A DNA stretch of 56,033 bases, taken from the NCBI GenBank assembly GCA_016209525.1, contig JACQWK010000120.1:1-56033 (forward strand), given 5' to 3'. The translations under genes were made by a program, and so were the position numbers. The stretch is from Verrucomicrobiota bacterium. GTDB taxonomy: Bacteria; Verrucomicrobiota; Verrucomicrobiia; Limisphaerales; SIBE01. This document shows positions 10,701 through 18,615 of the stretch, piece by piece. A model generated the notes under the pieces. That model ran no database searches and was not told where the DNA came from. It saw only the letters and a list, made by a program, of their open reading frames with translations. Positions within the stretch are counted from its first letter, which is position 1. The number at the start of each line of letters is the position of its first letter.

Positions 10701-10759
10701 GTCTGCCCCTGGTAGATGAGCAAAAGAGCTACGAATACGGCCCTAAGTAAAGTCTTCAT
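7712..10759 (-). CDS. Large secreted protein of unknown function with C-terminal beta-rich module
   Basis: The start is placed at the ATG that gives MKTLLRAVFVALLLIYQ, a clear signal peptide; the open frame upstream of it is repeat-free but has no signal. The mature protein is about 1000 residues. The N-terminal 800 residues look like the large DUF3352-like secreted proteins of Planctomycetes/Verrucomicrobiota, with alternating beta-rich segments and predicted helices, but I cannot name a catalytic motif. The last 170 residues form a distinct module beginning IDLSPYYNASPNDSWH, then FDVRGIVQL, HFLQATGW, VPIVYGTHVRDWW and LYKTTWKNPRPD. I have the impression that this module recurs at the C-terminus of many verrucomicrobial proteins, including sigma-factor and FecR-associated ones; this is memory, not a search. 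The gene is a single cistron, convergent with the giant gene. Confidence 0.75.
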   Translation of the reverse strand: MKTLLRAVFVALLLIYQGQTAEPTPGSASCLKNHGLRNGTPAEVLPQNAIVHLQINQPQRILENLERFVVATVPDKLLPEPLQGLLASEHPLLTVLGMHTVQAPLTADQLAEKTGLATDQPASLTLYPGLPPRSIILSLPVKNHATFEGLLRGALRPKKVEASSLADKQFVRFELDHPQLRELYVACSADRVFLTGEQSLLLLLYPDNSLPRLKDNPRFAGVFEQTSREDVWFTFDPALVKPILPQIQFFEYLPLQFVSQHRAQLLGKIPAQQRQLIEQRLRLQMGVQSLEQLADYAECVLTATYEELFEFVLTGLKSFNGVTLAVKLDAKFPQATAYLHSDQYRKDSGTQAIPMEAVRTALSRLPTDPHHLSVVGRKPKVEPSARIASWLKRIHAGFEAKHLNLALVEALEKVHRETIRPQPIEAQVPWTLTARTAVNPPPAISDAESLREYFGGLASLLSYPATRTVTVVPSQTENLLERSLAAEREALIHNRELADKTFSHAFAHDRAMQGFIETVYRLKHQDLNNGVKELTWETAWVTRGGFFGFNQHELVNRRVYFTRKLGDYTLFHQASRDAQWLSGLQLQANPRISPGLSKLLDRVPEGADFFCLHRPLADLPPAFQWVQGLEELVHRDVNGYLAKVRQAAEGISDPAVLARKIENVKFSPAALSINRDTDTGELYCLLPGNLAFPRPKIAPAVLKLFAEFNESADQSGGVVVYTRVSDGKFEGAILQNTDAISKLIRTVGNAIQEQYLGSPEKMAGLKQLIVTERDRDSKRFNQILARNPDWEFLPRPGARVQVTRARKQTEAKPQQPIAPRDPDASAKLIDLSPYYNASPNDSWHSGGTPNNDLKSLPQGIHEFAGTKFDVRGIVQLSGKDAEQQLSVRFPKEVKDIKIGQSCGQIHFLQATGWQARDGTKVGAFIVHYQDGQAEEVPIVYGTHVRDWWTQPGTPTVTASEVAWKGANAASSGSGVSLQLYKTTWKNPRPDAQIASLDYVSAMSSSAPFLIAVAVD

Positions 10760-11233
10760 CGCTGGATGATGGTTTTGGTGTTGATTCTCGTTACCCGTAT
10801 CAATCCTTATACCCGAAGGAGACCTTTCAGGTTTCAGTTTATTGCGTAATTTTTTGCCTGAGTTGCGGTTGACCTCGCAAGAATTGTTACCGCCTGCGCT
10901 AAATTGTTCGGGCCGAACCCGCAGGATGCTCCCGCCCAAACGGGAAGGAATGCCGTGCCCCGTCGCTCCAGCCGCCGATGAAACGGTTGAAGAGGTTTCA
11001 CACCGCTACCATGGCTTCTCACGCCGCTCGGACGGGGTGTTAATGAGAGCTCCTTCAAAGGAATCTTGTCGTGCTTCAGAGCTCTCCTTTCCATAAATCG
11101 CAGACTTCTTTGTCGCAAAGGTTGTCGTAAACTCTATCGGGCGACGCTCCGTTGGAAAGTCGGGCTTTTCGGCAAAGGCCTCGACAAAGATCGCGACAAG
11201 GTTGACGCTGCGAGAGGGAGATCCGTTTCGGAT
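10760..11233. other. Divergent intergenic region, no gene recognised
   Basis: This 474-bp gap lies between the divergent starts at 10759 (-) and 11234 (+) and must hold both promoters. I see no convincing coding sequence, strong palindrome or RNA. The open frames in it are extensions of the two flanking genes. Confidence 0.5.
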
Positions 11234-11734
11234 ATGACCGTTGAGCAAATGATCGGACTCTTCTTTGCCCTGCTCGTGATGGCGATTGGGCTCGTGGGAA
11301 CTGCCATCCCCGCAGTGCCGAGTACGCCTCTGGTCCTGCTGGCCGCGACGCTCCATCGCCTCTACTTTGGGGAGGCAGGCGTCAGCAATGTGGTGTTGAT
11401 CTTGTTGACTCTCCTGGCCCTCGCCTCTCTCGGCCTCGATTATCTGGCGAGCGTCTTGGGAGCGAGAAAACTGGGAGCGACCTGGCGCGGCGTGTTGGGC
11501 GCGGTCCTTGGAGTCATGATGGGCGTTTTCTTTGCTCTGCCCGGCGTGATCCTCGGACCGTTCCTCGGAGCCATCGCCTTAGAAATGCTGGGAGGGCGCG
11601 AGTGGAAAGAAGCGACACGAGCCGGGATCGGCGCCCTCGTGGGAGTCTTCATCGGAGCCGTCGGCAAGGCGGTCTGCTGTGTGGTGATGATCGGTCTATT
11701 TGTCATGAGCGTGATGGCACGTTCGGGGGAATGA
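11234..11734 (+). CDS. DUF456 family membrane protein
   Basis: The protein is 166 residues and begins MTVEQMIGLFFALLVMAIG; a GAGAGGGAG stretch lies just upstream. It is almost entirely hydrophobic, with four to five membrane segments and the features of the DUF456 family: an N-terminal helix pair with a GTAIPAVPSTPLVLL turn, and a Gly-rich second half (LPGVILGPFLGAIALEML, then GALVGVFIGAVGKAVC). Family function is not established. It ends 66 bp before pgk, and a promoter-like sequence lies between, so co-transcription is possible but not required. Confidence 0.8.
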   Translation: MTVEQMIGLFFALLVMAIGLVGTAIPAVPSTPLVLLAATLHRLYFGEAGVSNVVLILLTLLALASLGLDYLASVLGARKLGATWRGVLGAVLGVMMGVFFALPGVILGPFLGAIALEMLGGREWKEATRAGIGALVGVFIGAVGKAVCCVVMIGLFVMSVMARSGE

Positions 11735-11751
11735 CTCACTGGAATTCGCCT

Positions 11752-11779
11752 TTGACTCGACGGGCGGCTTGGATATGCT
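11752..11779 (+). promoter_or_regulatory. Candidate sigma70 promoter of pgk operon
   Basis: TTGACT at 11752-11757 and TATGCT at 11774-11779 are separated by 16 bp and lie 21 bp upstream of the pgk ATG. This implies a very short leader. It is a pattern match only. Confidence 0.4.
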
Positions 11780-11799
11780 TCGCGCCTGTTTGGGGTGCT

Positions 11800-13056
11800 A
11801 TGGCTAAATTAATCGTCAGTGAGTTGAACGTGCGAGGCCGGAGGGTTCTCGTGCGCGTGGACTTTAACGTGCCCATGGAAGAGAAGGACGGACAGATGGT
11901 TGTCACCGACACGACGCGAATCAAAGAAACGCTTCCGACCTTGGATTTGCTGATCGAAAAAGGGGCCAAGCTCATCCTGGCTTCGCACCTGGGACGCCCC
12001 AAGGGAAAACGTGAGACCTCCATGTCCTTGCGGCCTGTGGCGGCCAAATTGGCGGATATGCTCTGCCGTCCGGTGGCGTTTGCCGACGATTGCATCGGCG
12101 AAAAGGTCGAGCAGACCCTCCAAGCCCTGCAACCGGGCGATGTGCTGTTGTTGGAGAACGTCCGTTTCTACGCCGAGGAAGAGGCCAATGATCCCGGCTT
12201 TTCGGAGAAACTGGCGAATCTCGCCGACGTCTATGTCAATGACGCCTTCGGATCCGCCCACCGAGCGCATGCTTCGACCGAAGGAGTGGCGCGCGTCATC
12301 GCCCGCCGCGGCGGCGCTTGCGCGGCCGGCCTGCTCATGGAACGCGAGCTCAGATTCTTAGGCGACGAACTGGAACATCCCGCGCGCCCCTTCGCCGTCA
12401 TCCTCGGTGGCGCCAAAGTGTCGGACAAAATCAACGTGATCGACCGCCTGCTCGAGAAGGCCGATTCCATTCTCATCGGCGGCGCGATGGCCTACACGTT
12501 CCGGCTCGCCCAAGGGCTGAAAGTCGGCAAATCGCTGGTCGAACCGGACAAAACCGAGGTGGCCAAGAGCGCGTTGAGCAAAGCCGGCGCGCGCGGCGTG
12601 AAGATCCTGCTGCCGGTGGACGACATCATCGCCACGCCCACCGATACCGGCAAGGTGAACAAGAAAGGCAAGCCGGTCCTCGAGATGCAAAACCGGCGCG
12701 CCAACGCCTCGCTGAACCTGCCCGACGACGGTGCGGGTGTGGATATTGGCCCGGCGACAGTCGCCGCTTACAGCGAAGTCATCCGGTCGGCCAAGACGAT
12801 TCTGTGGAACGGACCGATGGGGATTTTTGAGGACCCGCGTTTTGCCGAAGGAACAATCGCCGTGGCCCGCGCCGTGGCGGAGGCCACGAAGAAAAGCGGT
12901 GCGAAGAGCATCATTGGCGGTGGCGACAGCGTCAAGGCGTTGAATGCAGCGGGCCTGGGCGATCAGGTCACATTCATGAGCACCGGCGGCGGCGCAAGCC
13001 TGGAGTTCCTCGAAGGCAAGCTGCTGCCCGGTGTGGCGGCCCTTTCGGACCGATAA
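11800..13056 (+). CDS. pgk: Phosphoglycerate kinase
   Basis: Cytoplasmic glycolytic enzyme (EC 2.7.2.3) interconverting 1,3-bisphosphoglycerate plus ADP with 3-phosphoglycerate plus ATP. The 418-residue length is normal for bacteria. The start is set at [20 protein letters not shown]; codons upstream in the same frame overlap the DUF456 gene and are not conserved. Visible motifs: RVDFNVP, the substrate-binding [31 protein letters not shown], the hinge/nucleotide part [18 protein letters not shown] and GGGDSVKAL near the C-terminus. tpiA follows after 19 bp and secG after that, a very common bacterial order. Confidence 0.97.
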   Translation: MAKLIVSELNVRGRRVLVRVDFNVPMEEKDGQMVVTDTTRIKETLPTLDLLIEKGAKLILASHLGRPKGKRETSMSLRPVAAKLADMLCRPVAFADDCIGEKVEQTLQALQPGDVLLLENVRFYAEEEANDPGFSEKLANLADVYVNDAFGSAHRAHASTEGVARVIARRGGACAAGLLMERELRFLGDELEHPARPFAVILGGAKVSDKINVIDRLLEKADSILIGGAMAYTFRLAQGLKVGKSLVEPDKTEVAKSALSKAGARGVKILLPVDDIIATPTDTGKVNKKGKPVLEMQNRRANASLNLPDDGAGVDIGPATVAAYSEVIRSAKTILWNGPMGIFEDPRFAEGTIAVARAVAEATKKSGAKSIIGGGDSVKALNAAGLGDQVTFMSTGGGASLEFLEGKLLPGVAALSDR

Positions 13057-13075
13057 ACGCAGGCCGGGACAGATC

Positions 13076-13840
13076 ATGCAAAAGGAGCGCAAACTGATTA
13101 TCGCCGGGAATTGGAAGATGAACAAGACCGTGGCCGAGGCGCTCGACCTCGTGCACGGACTCAAACGAGAGTTGGCGGCGATCAAGGAAGTCGATTTGGT
13201 GGTTTGTCCGCCGTTCACCGCGCTGTGCGAGGTTTCGAGGCAAATCCTCGATTCGAACATTCGCCTCGGCGCCCAGAACATGAGCGAACAAAACGGCGGC
13301 GCCTACACCGGCGAGATTTCCGCCGTCATGCTCAAGGAGTTTTCGGTCAGATATGTGATCTTAGGCCACTCCGAGCGCCGACAGCACCAAGCGGAGACTG
13401 ACGCTTTGATTTCCAGGAAAGCTCTGGCCGTGCACGCTGCGGCGCTGAAACCGATCGTCTGCATCGGCGAGACGCTGCAGGAACGCGAAGCCGGCAAAAC
13501 CGAGGAAGTCGTCGGCCGGCAGCTTCGAGGAAGTCTGGCCGGCTTGAACAAGGAGCAAATGCAGGAAACGATCCTCGCCTATGAGCCAGTGTGGGCGATC
13601 GGCACGGGCCGCAACGCGACACCCGAGCAGGCGCAGGAGGTGCACGCGTTCATCCGCCGCACGCTGACGGAACTCTTTGACAGTTCAGTTGCCAAGCGGG
13701 TGCGAATCCAGTACGGTGGAAGTGTCAAGCCGAGCAATGCTCGGGATTTGATGAGTCAGCCGGATGTCGATGGCGCCCTCGTCGGCGGCGCCTCCTTGGA
13801 AACCAGAAGCTTTTCCGATATTATTAAGAATTCGATTTAA
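13076..13840 (+). CDS. tpiA: Triosephosphate isomerase
   Basis: Glycolytic isomerase (EC 5.3.1.1) interconverting dihydroxyacetone phosphate and glyceraldehyde 3-phosphate in the cytoplasm. It is a 254-residue TIM barrel of usual length. The start is MQKERKLIIAGNWKMN. Catalytic and binding residues are visible: Asn/Lys in GNWKMN, the catalytic His in GHSERR, the catalytic Glu in YEPVWAIGTG (also the start of the flexible loop), and the phosphate-binding YGGSVKPSN and GALVGGASL. It follows pgk closely and ends 6 bp before secG. Confidence 0.97.
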   Translation: MQKERKLIIAGNWKMNKTVAEALDLVHGLKRELAAIKEVDLVVCPPFTALCEVSRQILDSNIRLGAQNMSEQNGGAYTGEISAVMLKEFSVRYVILGHSERRQHQAETDALISRKALAVHAAALKPIVCIGETLQEREAGKTEEVVGRQLRGSLAGLNKEQMQETILAYEPVWAIGTGRNATPEQAQEVHAFIRRTLTELFDSSVAKRVRIQYGGSVKPSNARDLMSQPDVDGALVGGASLETRSFSDIIKNSI

Positions 13841-13846
13841 GAGAAT

Positions 13847-14413
13847 ATGAGTTTGTTGATTGTTTTTTTGACTTTCATCATGGTAGTGGATTCGCTGCTC
13901 TTGATGCTGTTGATCTTGATCCAACTGCCCAAAAAAGAGGCCGGAGCCGGAATTGCTTTCGGGGGAGGAGCGACGGACGCCCTTTTCGGCGCAGGGTCCG
14001 GCAATGCCCTCACCAAGATGACAAAGTATGCCGCCTCCGTGTTCCTGGGCCTGGCCCTGACGCTTTCTCTTTTGAATTCGAACCAAGCGCAGAGCAGCAA
14101 GCGATTGCTCGACCAAGAGCTTTTAAAGAAAGCGAATGCGCCGTCCCCCTTGGTCACTCCGCCCACGGCCGGAAGCAACGCGAGCCTACCGCTCGTTTCC
14201 TCGACTCAAGCGGTCCAGATGACACTGCCGGCCACAACAGCCACGAACTTAGTCGGCGGTACTGCGACCAACGCGGTCACTCCCGGCCCGAGTGCGGACG
14301 CCGCGGCGGCAAAGGCGGTGGCACCCAATCAGCCTGAAGCGCCCACTCCGAAGCCGCCGGCCGTCACCAATCAAACCGCCACCAACGCGCCCGGTGCATC
14401 GCCGAAGCCGTGA
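13847..14413 (+). CDS. secG: SecG preprotein translocase subunit with long Pro/Ala/Thr tail
   Basis: Inner-membrane partner of SecYE that assists protein export. The first 85 residues match SecG: a first membrane segment (LLIVFLTFIMVVDSLLLMLL), then ILIQLPKKEAGAGIAFGGG and the second segment around SVFLGLALTLSLL. A tail of about 100 residues rich in Ala, Thr and Pro follows, longer than in the compact E. coli protein; such tails occur in other phyla. It closes the pgk-tpiA-secG operon. Confidence 0.9.
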   Translation: MSLLIVFLTFIMVVDSLLLMLLILIQLPKKEAGAGIAFGGGATDALFGAGSGNALTKMTKYAASVFLGLALTLSLLNSNQAQSSKRLLDQELLKKANAPSPLVTPPTAGSNASLPLVSSTQAVQMTLPATTATNLVGGTATNAVTPGPSADAAAAKAVAPNQPEAPTPKPPAVTNQTATNAPGASPKP

Positions 14414-14625
14414 CAATTCGGCTGGAATGCGGAGCGCACGCGCCCGGGCGTGCCGTGTCCGGCGCCCTCGCCGAACACGAGGATAAGAGCAAACGTGTCG
14501 CCGTCTAGTGATTGACTTACGCCCAGATTCCGACCGGCGGCGCATGTGTCGATAATTCTTTGTCACAGTACTAGCGGGCGAGGGTGCATCCCAATCGCAC
14601 CTGCTTCCCTCGACCGCATAATTCA

Positions 14626-14807
14626 CACGCGGAGCGAGGTAGGGACGCCGCGCCGCGGTGTCCCCGCCCCGAGCAGGCGCGGAACGCTTTTGAACGGGAG
14701 GCTCGGCACCTTCGCCAATACCGCGGTGTGTTCCGCCGCTGCACGCGGCGGGGACGGCGCAGGCGCGCCGTCCCTACCCTCAGAATCTGCCTTGGAGAAA
14801 AGCAGGT
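14626..14807. repeat. Dispersed palindromic element M, copy 1 (MITE-like)
   Basis: The terminal inverted repeat pairs GAGGTAGGGACGCCGCGCC at about 14636 with GGCGCGCCGTCCCTACCCTC at about 14763. The interior carries GCAGGCGCGGAAC and GTTCCGCCGCTGCACGCGGC. A second copy lies at 42010-42196 and similarity extends beyond the palindrome on both sides (TCACACGC on the left; TGCC-TGG and CAGGT on the right). This copy runs into the 5' end of the oligopeptide-binding protein gene. Confidence 0.8.
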
Positions 14808-16435
14808 ATCTAATCCTCAAGGTGGCCTTGCCGGTCGTTATCGCAGTTTTGCTTGTTGCGTCCACTGGTTGCGGCCGCCTTGAACAGCCCGTGGATTTGG
14901 TCATCGTCAACGGTCCGGAGCCTGAATCTCTCGACCCAGCGCTGGTCACGGCCCAGGCGGATGGACGCGTCGTCGCTTCGATGTTCGAAGGTCTCGCACG
15001 TTTCAATGCCGAAACGGCCGGCCCGGAGCCCGGTTTGGCGGAACGTTGGGAGATCTCCGAGGATGGAAGAATTTACACCTTCCATCTTCGTGCTTCGGCT
15101 CAATGGTCCACCGGCGAGCCGATCACCGCGGAGGATTGCGCCTATTCCTGGTTGCGTGTTCTGGAGCCGTCCACCGGATGCGTTTATTCGAGCCTCTTGT
15201 TTTGCGTGAAAAACGCCGAAGCGTTCGCCACCGGCAAACTCAAAGACCGGGCTGCCGTCGGTCTGCGAGCGCTCGATCCGCGCACGTTCCTCGCCGAGCT
15301 GAACGATCCGACGCCTTTCTTCCCGGATATTTGCGCTTTGCCGACGTTGGGCGTCGTTCCCCGACAAACCATTGACCGTCTCGGCGACCGATGGATCTTG
15401 GCCCGATCTGTGCCCGTCAGCGGCGCCTATGAATTGGTCTATTGGCGTTTGAACGACCGGATTCGCCTCCGGAAGAATCCGCGTTATTGGGACGCGGATA
15501 ACACGCGCTCGGCGGTTGTGGATTTGCTTAGAGGATCGACCGCGAACACGGCCTTAAACCTTTACGAGACAGGCCTGGCGGACATTGTTTGGGACAAGGA
15601 GCTAATTCCGCTCGAACTCATGGATCTCCTGCGGAAGCGCCCCGACTTTCACAGTTACGATTTTCTCAGCACGTATTTCATCCGCTTCAACGTGACTCGA
15701 AAACCGTTCGACGACGTCCGCGTCCGCAAGGCGTTGGCCATGGCCATCGACAAGCGGCACATCGTCGGAAAAATCATGAAGGCCGGCGAAAAAGTGGCGG
15801 AACACTTCGTGCCGCCAGGATTGCCTAATTACGAGCCAGCGGCCGGTCTCCACTTCGATGCGGAAGCGGCCCGGCGGTTGCTGGCGGAAGCAGGTTTTCC
15901 AGCCGGACAGAATTTTCCCCGGTTCCATTACATGTACAACAACACCGGCAAGACCCACGAACAAATCGCCGTGGAACTCCAGGCGCTGTGGAAACGCGAG
16001 CTGGGCATTCAAGTGGAGCTGCGGAATCTGGACTCGCAGGTTTATCTGAACGCCCAGTCCAGGCTGGATTACGACACGTGCCGGAGCAGTTGGATCGGCG
16101 ATTACAATGATCCGAACACGTTTCTCGACATTTTTTCGAGCCAGAACGGGAACAATCGGACTGGATGGAAAAATCCGCGCTATGACCAACTCTTGCGCGA
16201 AGCCAACCGCTGGAAGGAGCCGCGCAAGAGGGCCAAGTTGTTGCAGACGGCCGAAGCCCTGCTGATCCGCGAGGAAGTCCCCATCGTGCCGCTCTACATT
16301 TACGCGGGAATGGAGTATTACGACGCAGCCAGGATCAAGGGCGTCTCTTCGAATGTTCGGGGTGAACATCCGCTCCGGGCGATTTGGAAGGCGGCTCCGG
16401 CGGGCCAACGGACGGACCGGACGATGAGAGAATAG
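14792..16435 (+). CDS. oppA: Oligopeptide ABC transporter substrate-binding lipoprotein
   Basis: Family 5 (SBP_bac_5) extracellular peptide-binding protein. A TTG start at 14792 is chosen because it directly precedes a lipoprotein signal (ILKVALPVVIAVLLVASTGC); it is uncertain, because the frame stays open through repeat M and the TTG itself lies in the repeat. The mature part shows family hallmarks: EPESLDPALV near the N-terminus, FEGLARF, LAERWEISEDGRIYTFHLR, VRKALAMAIDKRHIV, and a C-terminal LLREANRWKEPRKRAKLL. About 547 residues, typical of OppA. Two permeases follow; no ATPase gene is in the window, so it must be encoded elsewhere or be shared. Imports oligopeptides, possibly recycled cell-wall peptides (inference). 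Confidence 0.9.
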   Translation: MEKSRYLILKVALPVVIAVLLVASTGCGRLEQPVDLVIVNGPEPESLDPALVTAQADGRVVASMFEGLARFNAETAGPEPGLAERWEISEDGRIYTFHLRASAQWSTGEPITAEDCAYSWLRVLEPSTGCVYSSLLFCVKNAEAFATGKLKDRAAVGLRALDPRTFLAELNDPTPFFPDICALPTLGVVPRQTIDRLGDRWILARSVPVSGAYELVYWRLNDRIRLRKNPRYWDADNTRSAVVDLLRGSTANTALNLYETGLADIVWDKELIPLELMDLLRKRPDFHSYDFLSTYFIRFNVTRKPFDDVRVRKALAMAIDKRHIVGKIMKAGEKVAEHFVPPGLPNYEPAAGLHFDAEAARRLLAEAGFPAGQNFPRFHYMYNNTGKTHEQIAVELQALWKRELGIQVELRNLDSQVYLNAQSRLDYDTCRSSWIGDYNDPNTFLDIFSSQNGNNRTGWKNPRYDQLLREANRWKEPRKRAKLLQTAEALLIREEVPIVPLYIYAGMEYYDAARIKGVSSNVRGEHPLRAIWKAAPAGQRTDRTMRE

Positions 16436-16582
16436 GATGCGTGAAACGTGAAACATAACACGTAAAACGTAAAACGTGATGCATAAATCGTCAGGCGCCA
16501 GGCGTCAGGCGTAGCGGTAGCTCGCCTCGGCTCGTGTTTCACGTTTCACGTTTCACGAATTACGTTTTACGCTTTACGCTTC
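16436..16582. repeat. Inverted array of GTGAAAC/GTAAAAC heptamers
   Basis: Between the oppA-like and oppB-like genes, repeated heptamers of type GTGAAAC and GTAAAAC on the left (16440-16480) are mirrored by GTTTCAC and GTTTTAC on the right (16535-16580), around a CAGGCGCCAGGCGTCAGGCG core. The whole forms a long imperfect hairpin ending at the next start codon. Confidence 0.75.
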
Positions 16583-17503
16583 ATGCCGATGTATTTCCTG
16601 AAACGCATCCTTTTGATGATCCCGCTGCTCGTGATCATTAGCTCGCTGGCTTTTGTCCTGGTGCGCGTGGCTCCGGGAGGGCCATTTGATAAGGAGCGGC
16701 CACCGGCCTCACCCGAAATCGAGCGCGCCCTCAACGCCAAGTACCATTTGGACGAACCGATTTGGAAACAATACCTCCGCTATCTCGGCAGCTTGGTCCA
16801 AGGTGATTTCGGGCCTTCGCTCAAGTATCGCAACCACACGGTGAACGACATCATCACTCAGGGACTGCCAGTGTCACTGGCCCTCGGGGGATTGGCCTTT
16901 TGCTTTGCCATCGGCCTGGGCCTCCCCTTGGGAGTTGCCACGGCATTGCGCAAAGGGCATTGGGACGAGTATGCGGGGAGTTTCTTTGCGCTGGCCGGGG
17001 TGTGCGTGCCCGCCATGGTGATCGGCCCGCTGCTGGTGATGGTCTTCGCCATCGAATTCCAGTGGCTTCCAGTGGCGTTGTGGGGGTCTCCGCTCAACGC
17101 GATCCTGCCGACGATGACGCTCGGGCTCTATTTCGCCGGACGCATCGCGCGGCTCATGCGGGAAGGAATGCTGAACACGCTGAACGCCGAGTTCATCACG
17201 GCGGCGCGCGCGAAAGGATTGAGCGAAGTTGCCGTGCTGTGGAAACACGCCTTCCCGCTGGCTGTGCTGCCCGTCGTATCGTATGCGGGCCCAATGCTGG
17301 CGGAGTTGTTGACCGGCTCATTCGTGGTCGAAAACATTTTCCAGATTCCCGGCATCGGCGTGTTTATGGTCCATAGTTCGTTAAACCGGGATTATCCGAT
17401 GGTGGTGGGTCTGGTGATCCTGTATGCGGTCTTGCTTTTGGTCCTGAACCTGATCGTCGATTTGACCTACAGCCTATTGGACCCGCGGGTGAAGTACGAG
17501 TAA
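16583..17503 (+). CDS. oppB: Oligopeptide ABC transporter permease (DppB/OppB type)
   Basis: Inner-membrane permease, 306 residues, usual length. The N-terminus MYFLKRILLMIPLLVIISSLAF plus RVAPGGPFD is characteristic of the DppB/OppB family. There are six membrane segments, and the cytoplasmic EAA loop (AARAKGLSEVAVLWKHAF) that contacts the ATPase lies at about residues 206-225. An alternative start lies two codons downstream at MYFLKR. It follows the binding-protein gene across a repeat and precedes the second permease by 9 bp. Confidence 0.93.
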   Translation: MPMYFLKRILLMIPLLVIISSLAFVLVRVAPGGPFDKERPPASPEIERALNAKYHLDEPIWKQYLRYLGSLVQGDFGPSLKYRNHTVNDIITQGLPVSLALGGLAFCFAIGLGLPLGVATALRKGHWDEYAGSFFALAGVCVPAMVIGPLLVMVFAIEFQWLPVALWGSPLNAILPTMTLGLYFAGRIARLMREGMLNTLNAEFITAARAKGLSEVAVLWKHAFPLAVLPVVSYAGPMLAELLTGSFVVENIFQIPGIGVFMVHSSLNRDYPMVVGLVILYAVLLLVLNLIVDLTYSLLDPRVKYE

Positions 17504-17512
17504 TTCCATAGC

Positions 17513-18538
17513 ATGAGATCAAATCTCGAGCGCAAGCGCCTGAGGAATGCGCCGACGGCCGGGATCGTCGGAGGCACGGCCGCCTGGGCGTTGTCCTTGA
17601 GTCCCGCCGAAGCGGCGTGGCTTCGCTTCAAGCAAAATCGCGCGGCCTGCATCGGCGGCCTGTTTCTGCTGCTCACAGTGAGCTTCGTCATCCTCTGGCC
17701 TGTGTTCCGAGCTCCTGGGATCGCGAACTGGCTCCCACCATCGGTGACGTATGCACCGACGGCTCTTTCCAACCTCCAATTCGCTGCCCCGGCGGCTGGG
17801 CACTGGTTCGGCACCGATGTCCATGGCCGGGATTTGCTCAGTCGAGTCGTGTATGGCGCGCGCATCTCATTGCTCGTGGGACTGGTGGGGGCGGGTGTCA
17901 GCTTGGTCATCGGCGTTCTCTGGGGCGCAGTGGCGGGTTATGTTGGGGGCCGTTGCGATCAGATCATGATGCGTGCCGTGGATGTGCTCTACTCGCTCCC
18001 GTCGATCGTGTTTGTGATCGTGATGATCACGACGCTGGAGGAATTGTTCAAGGGTTGGCTCGCGAAAGTCTTCTCGCCGGAATTCGCGGCCATGGGACGA
18101 ATGCTTTTCCTTTTTGCAGGTTTAGGCTCGGTCTCATGGCTGACCATGGCTCGCATCGTGCGGGGCCAAGTTCTCTCGCTGAGGAACCAAAACTTCGTCC
18201 TCGCCAGCTTGGCTCTCGGCGCCAGCCACAGGCGCATCATTTTCCGCCACATTTTGCCCAACGTGGGCGGAGTCGTCATCGTCTATCTGACATTGACCGT
18301 GCCGTCGATCGTCCTCTACGAGTCCTTTCTCAGCTACCTCGGCTTAGGAATCCAACCGCCGCAAGCCAGTCTGGGTTCACTGATTGCGGAAGGCGCTTCG
18401 CAAATCAATCCCATCCGCATTTACTGGTGGCTGATCGCATTTCCGGGCGGCTTCCTGGCTGCGCTGTTGCTGGCTTTGAATTTTCTCGGTGACGGCTTGC
18501 GCGATGCGCTCGATCCGCGGGCCGCTGAGCGCCGATAG
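17513..18538 (+). CDS. oppC: Oligopeptide ABC transporter permease (DppC/OppC type)
   Basis: Second permease of the peptide importer, 341 residues. It has the family N-terminal extension with AWLRFKQNRAACIGGLFLLL, the GTDVHGRDLLSRVVYGARIS motif, and the EAA loop (LASLALGASHRRIIFRHILP). An unusual insertion before the EAA loop (FKGWLAKVFSPEFAAMGRML) is a possible periplasmic loop, as seen in some DppC variants. It ends with the FLGDGLRDALDPR motif typical of the family. Repeat A begins 2 bp after the stop codon. Confidence 0.93.
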   Translation: MRSNLERKRLRNAPTAGIVGGTAAWALSLSPAEAAWLRFKQNRAACIGGLFLLLTVSFVILWPVFRAPGIANWLPPSVTYAPTALSNLQFAAPAAGHWFGTDVHGRDLLSRVVYGARISLLVGLVGAGVSLVIGVLWGAVAGYVGGRCDQIMMRAVDVLYSLPSIVFVIVMITTLEELFKGWLAKVFSPEFAAMGRMLFLFAGLGSVSWLTMARIVRGQVLSLRNQNFVLASLALGASHRRIIFRHILPNVGGVVIVYLTLTVPSIVLYESFLSYLGLGIQPPQASLGSLIAEGASQINPIRIYWWLIAFPGGFLAALLLALNFLGDGLRDALDPRAAERR

Positions 18539-18540
18539 CA

Positions 18541-18608
18541 GGAGCGCCGGTCTTCGACCCGGCGCGATTCCGGGTCCGGGTACGTGCCGGGTCGGAGACC
18601 GGCGCTCC
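18541..18608. repeat. Palindromic element A, copy 1
   Basis: GGAGCGCCGGTC and GACCCGGCGCG on the left are mirrored by GCCGGGTCGGAGACCGGCGC at the right end. Other copies are at 27371-27442, 30160-30230 and 42276-42347. Directly downstream of the peptide permease operon it could act as a transcription terminator hairpin. Confidence 0.85.
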
Positions 18609-18615
18609 GTGTCAT

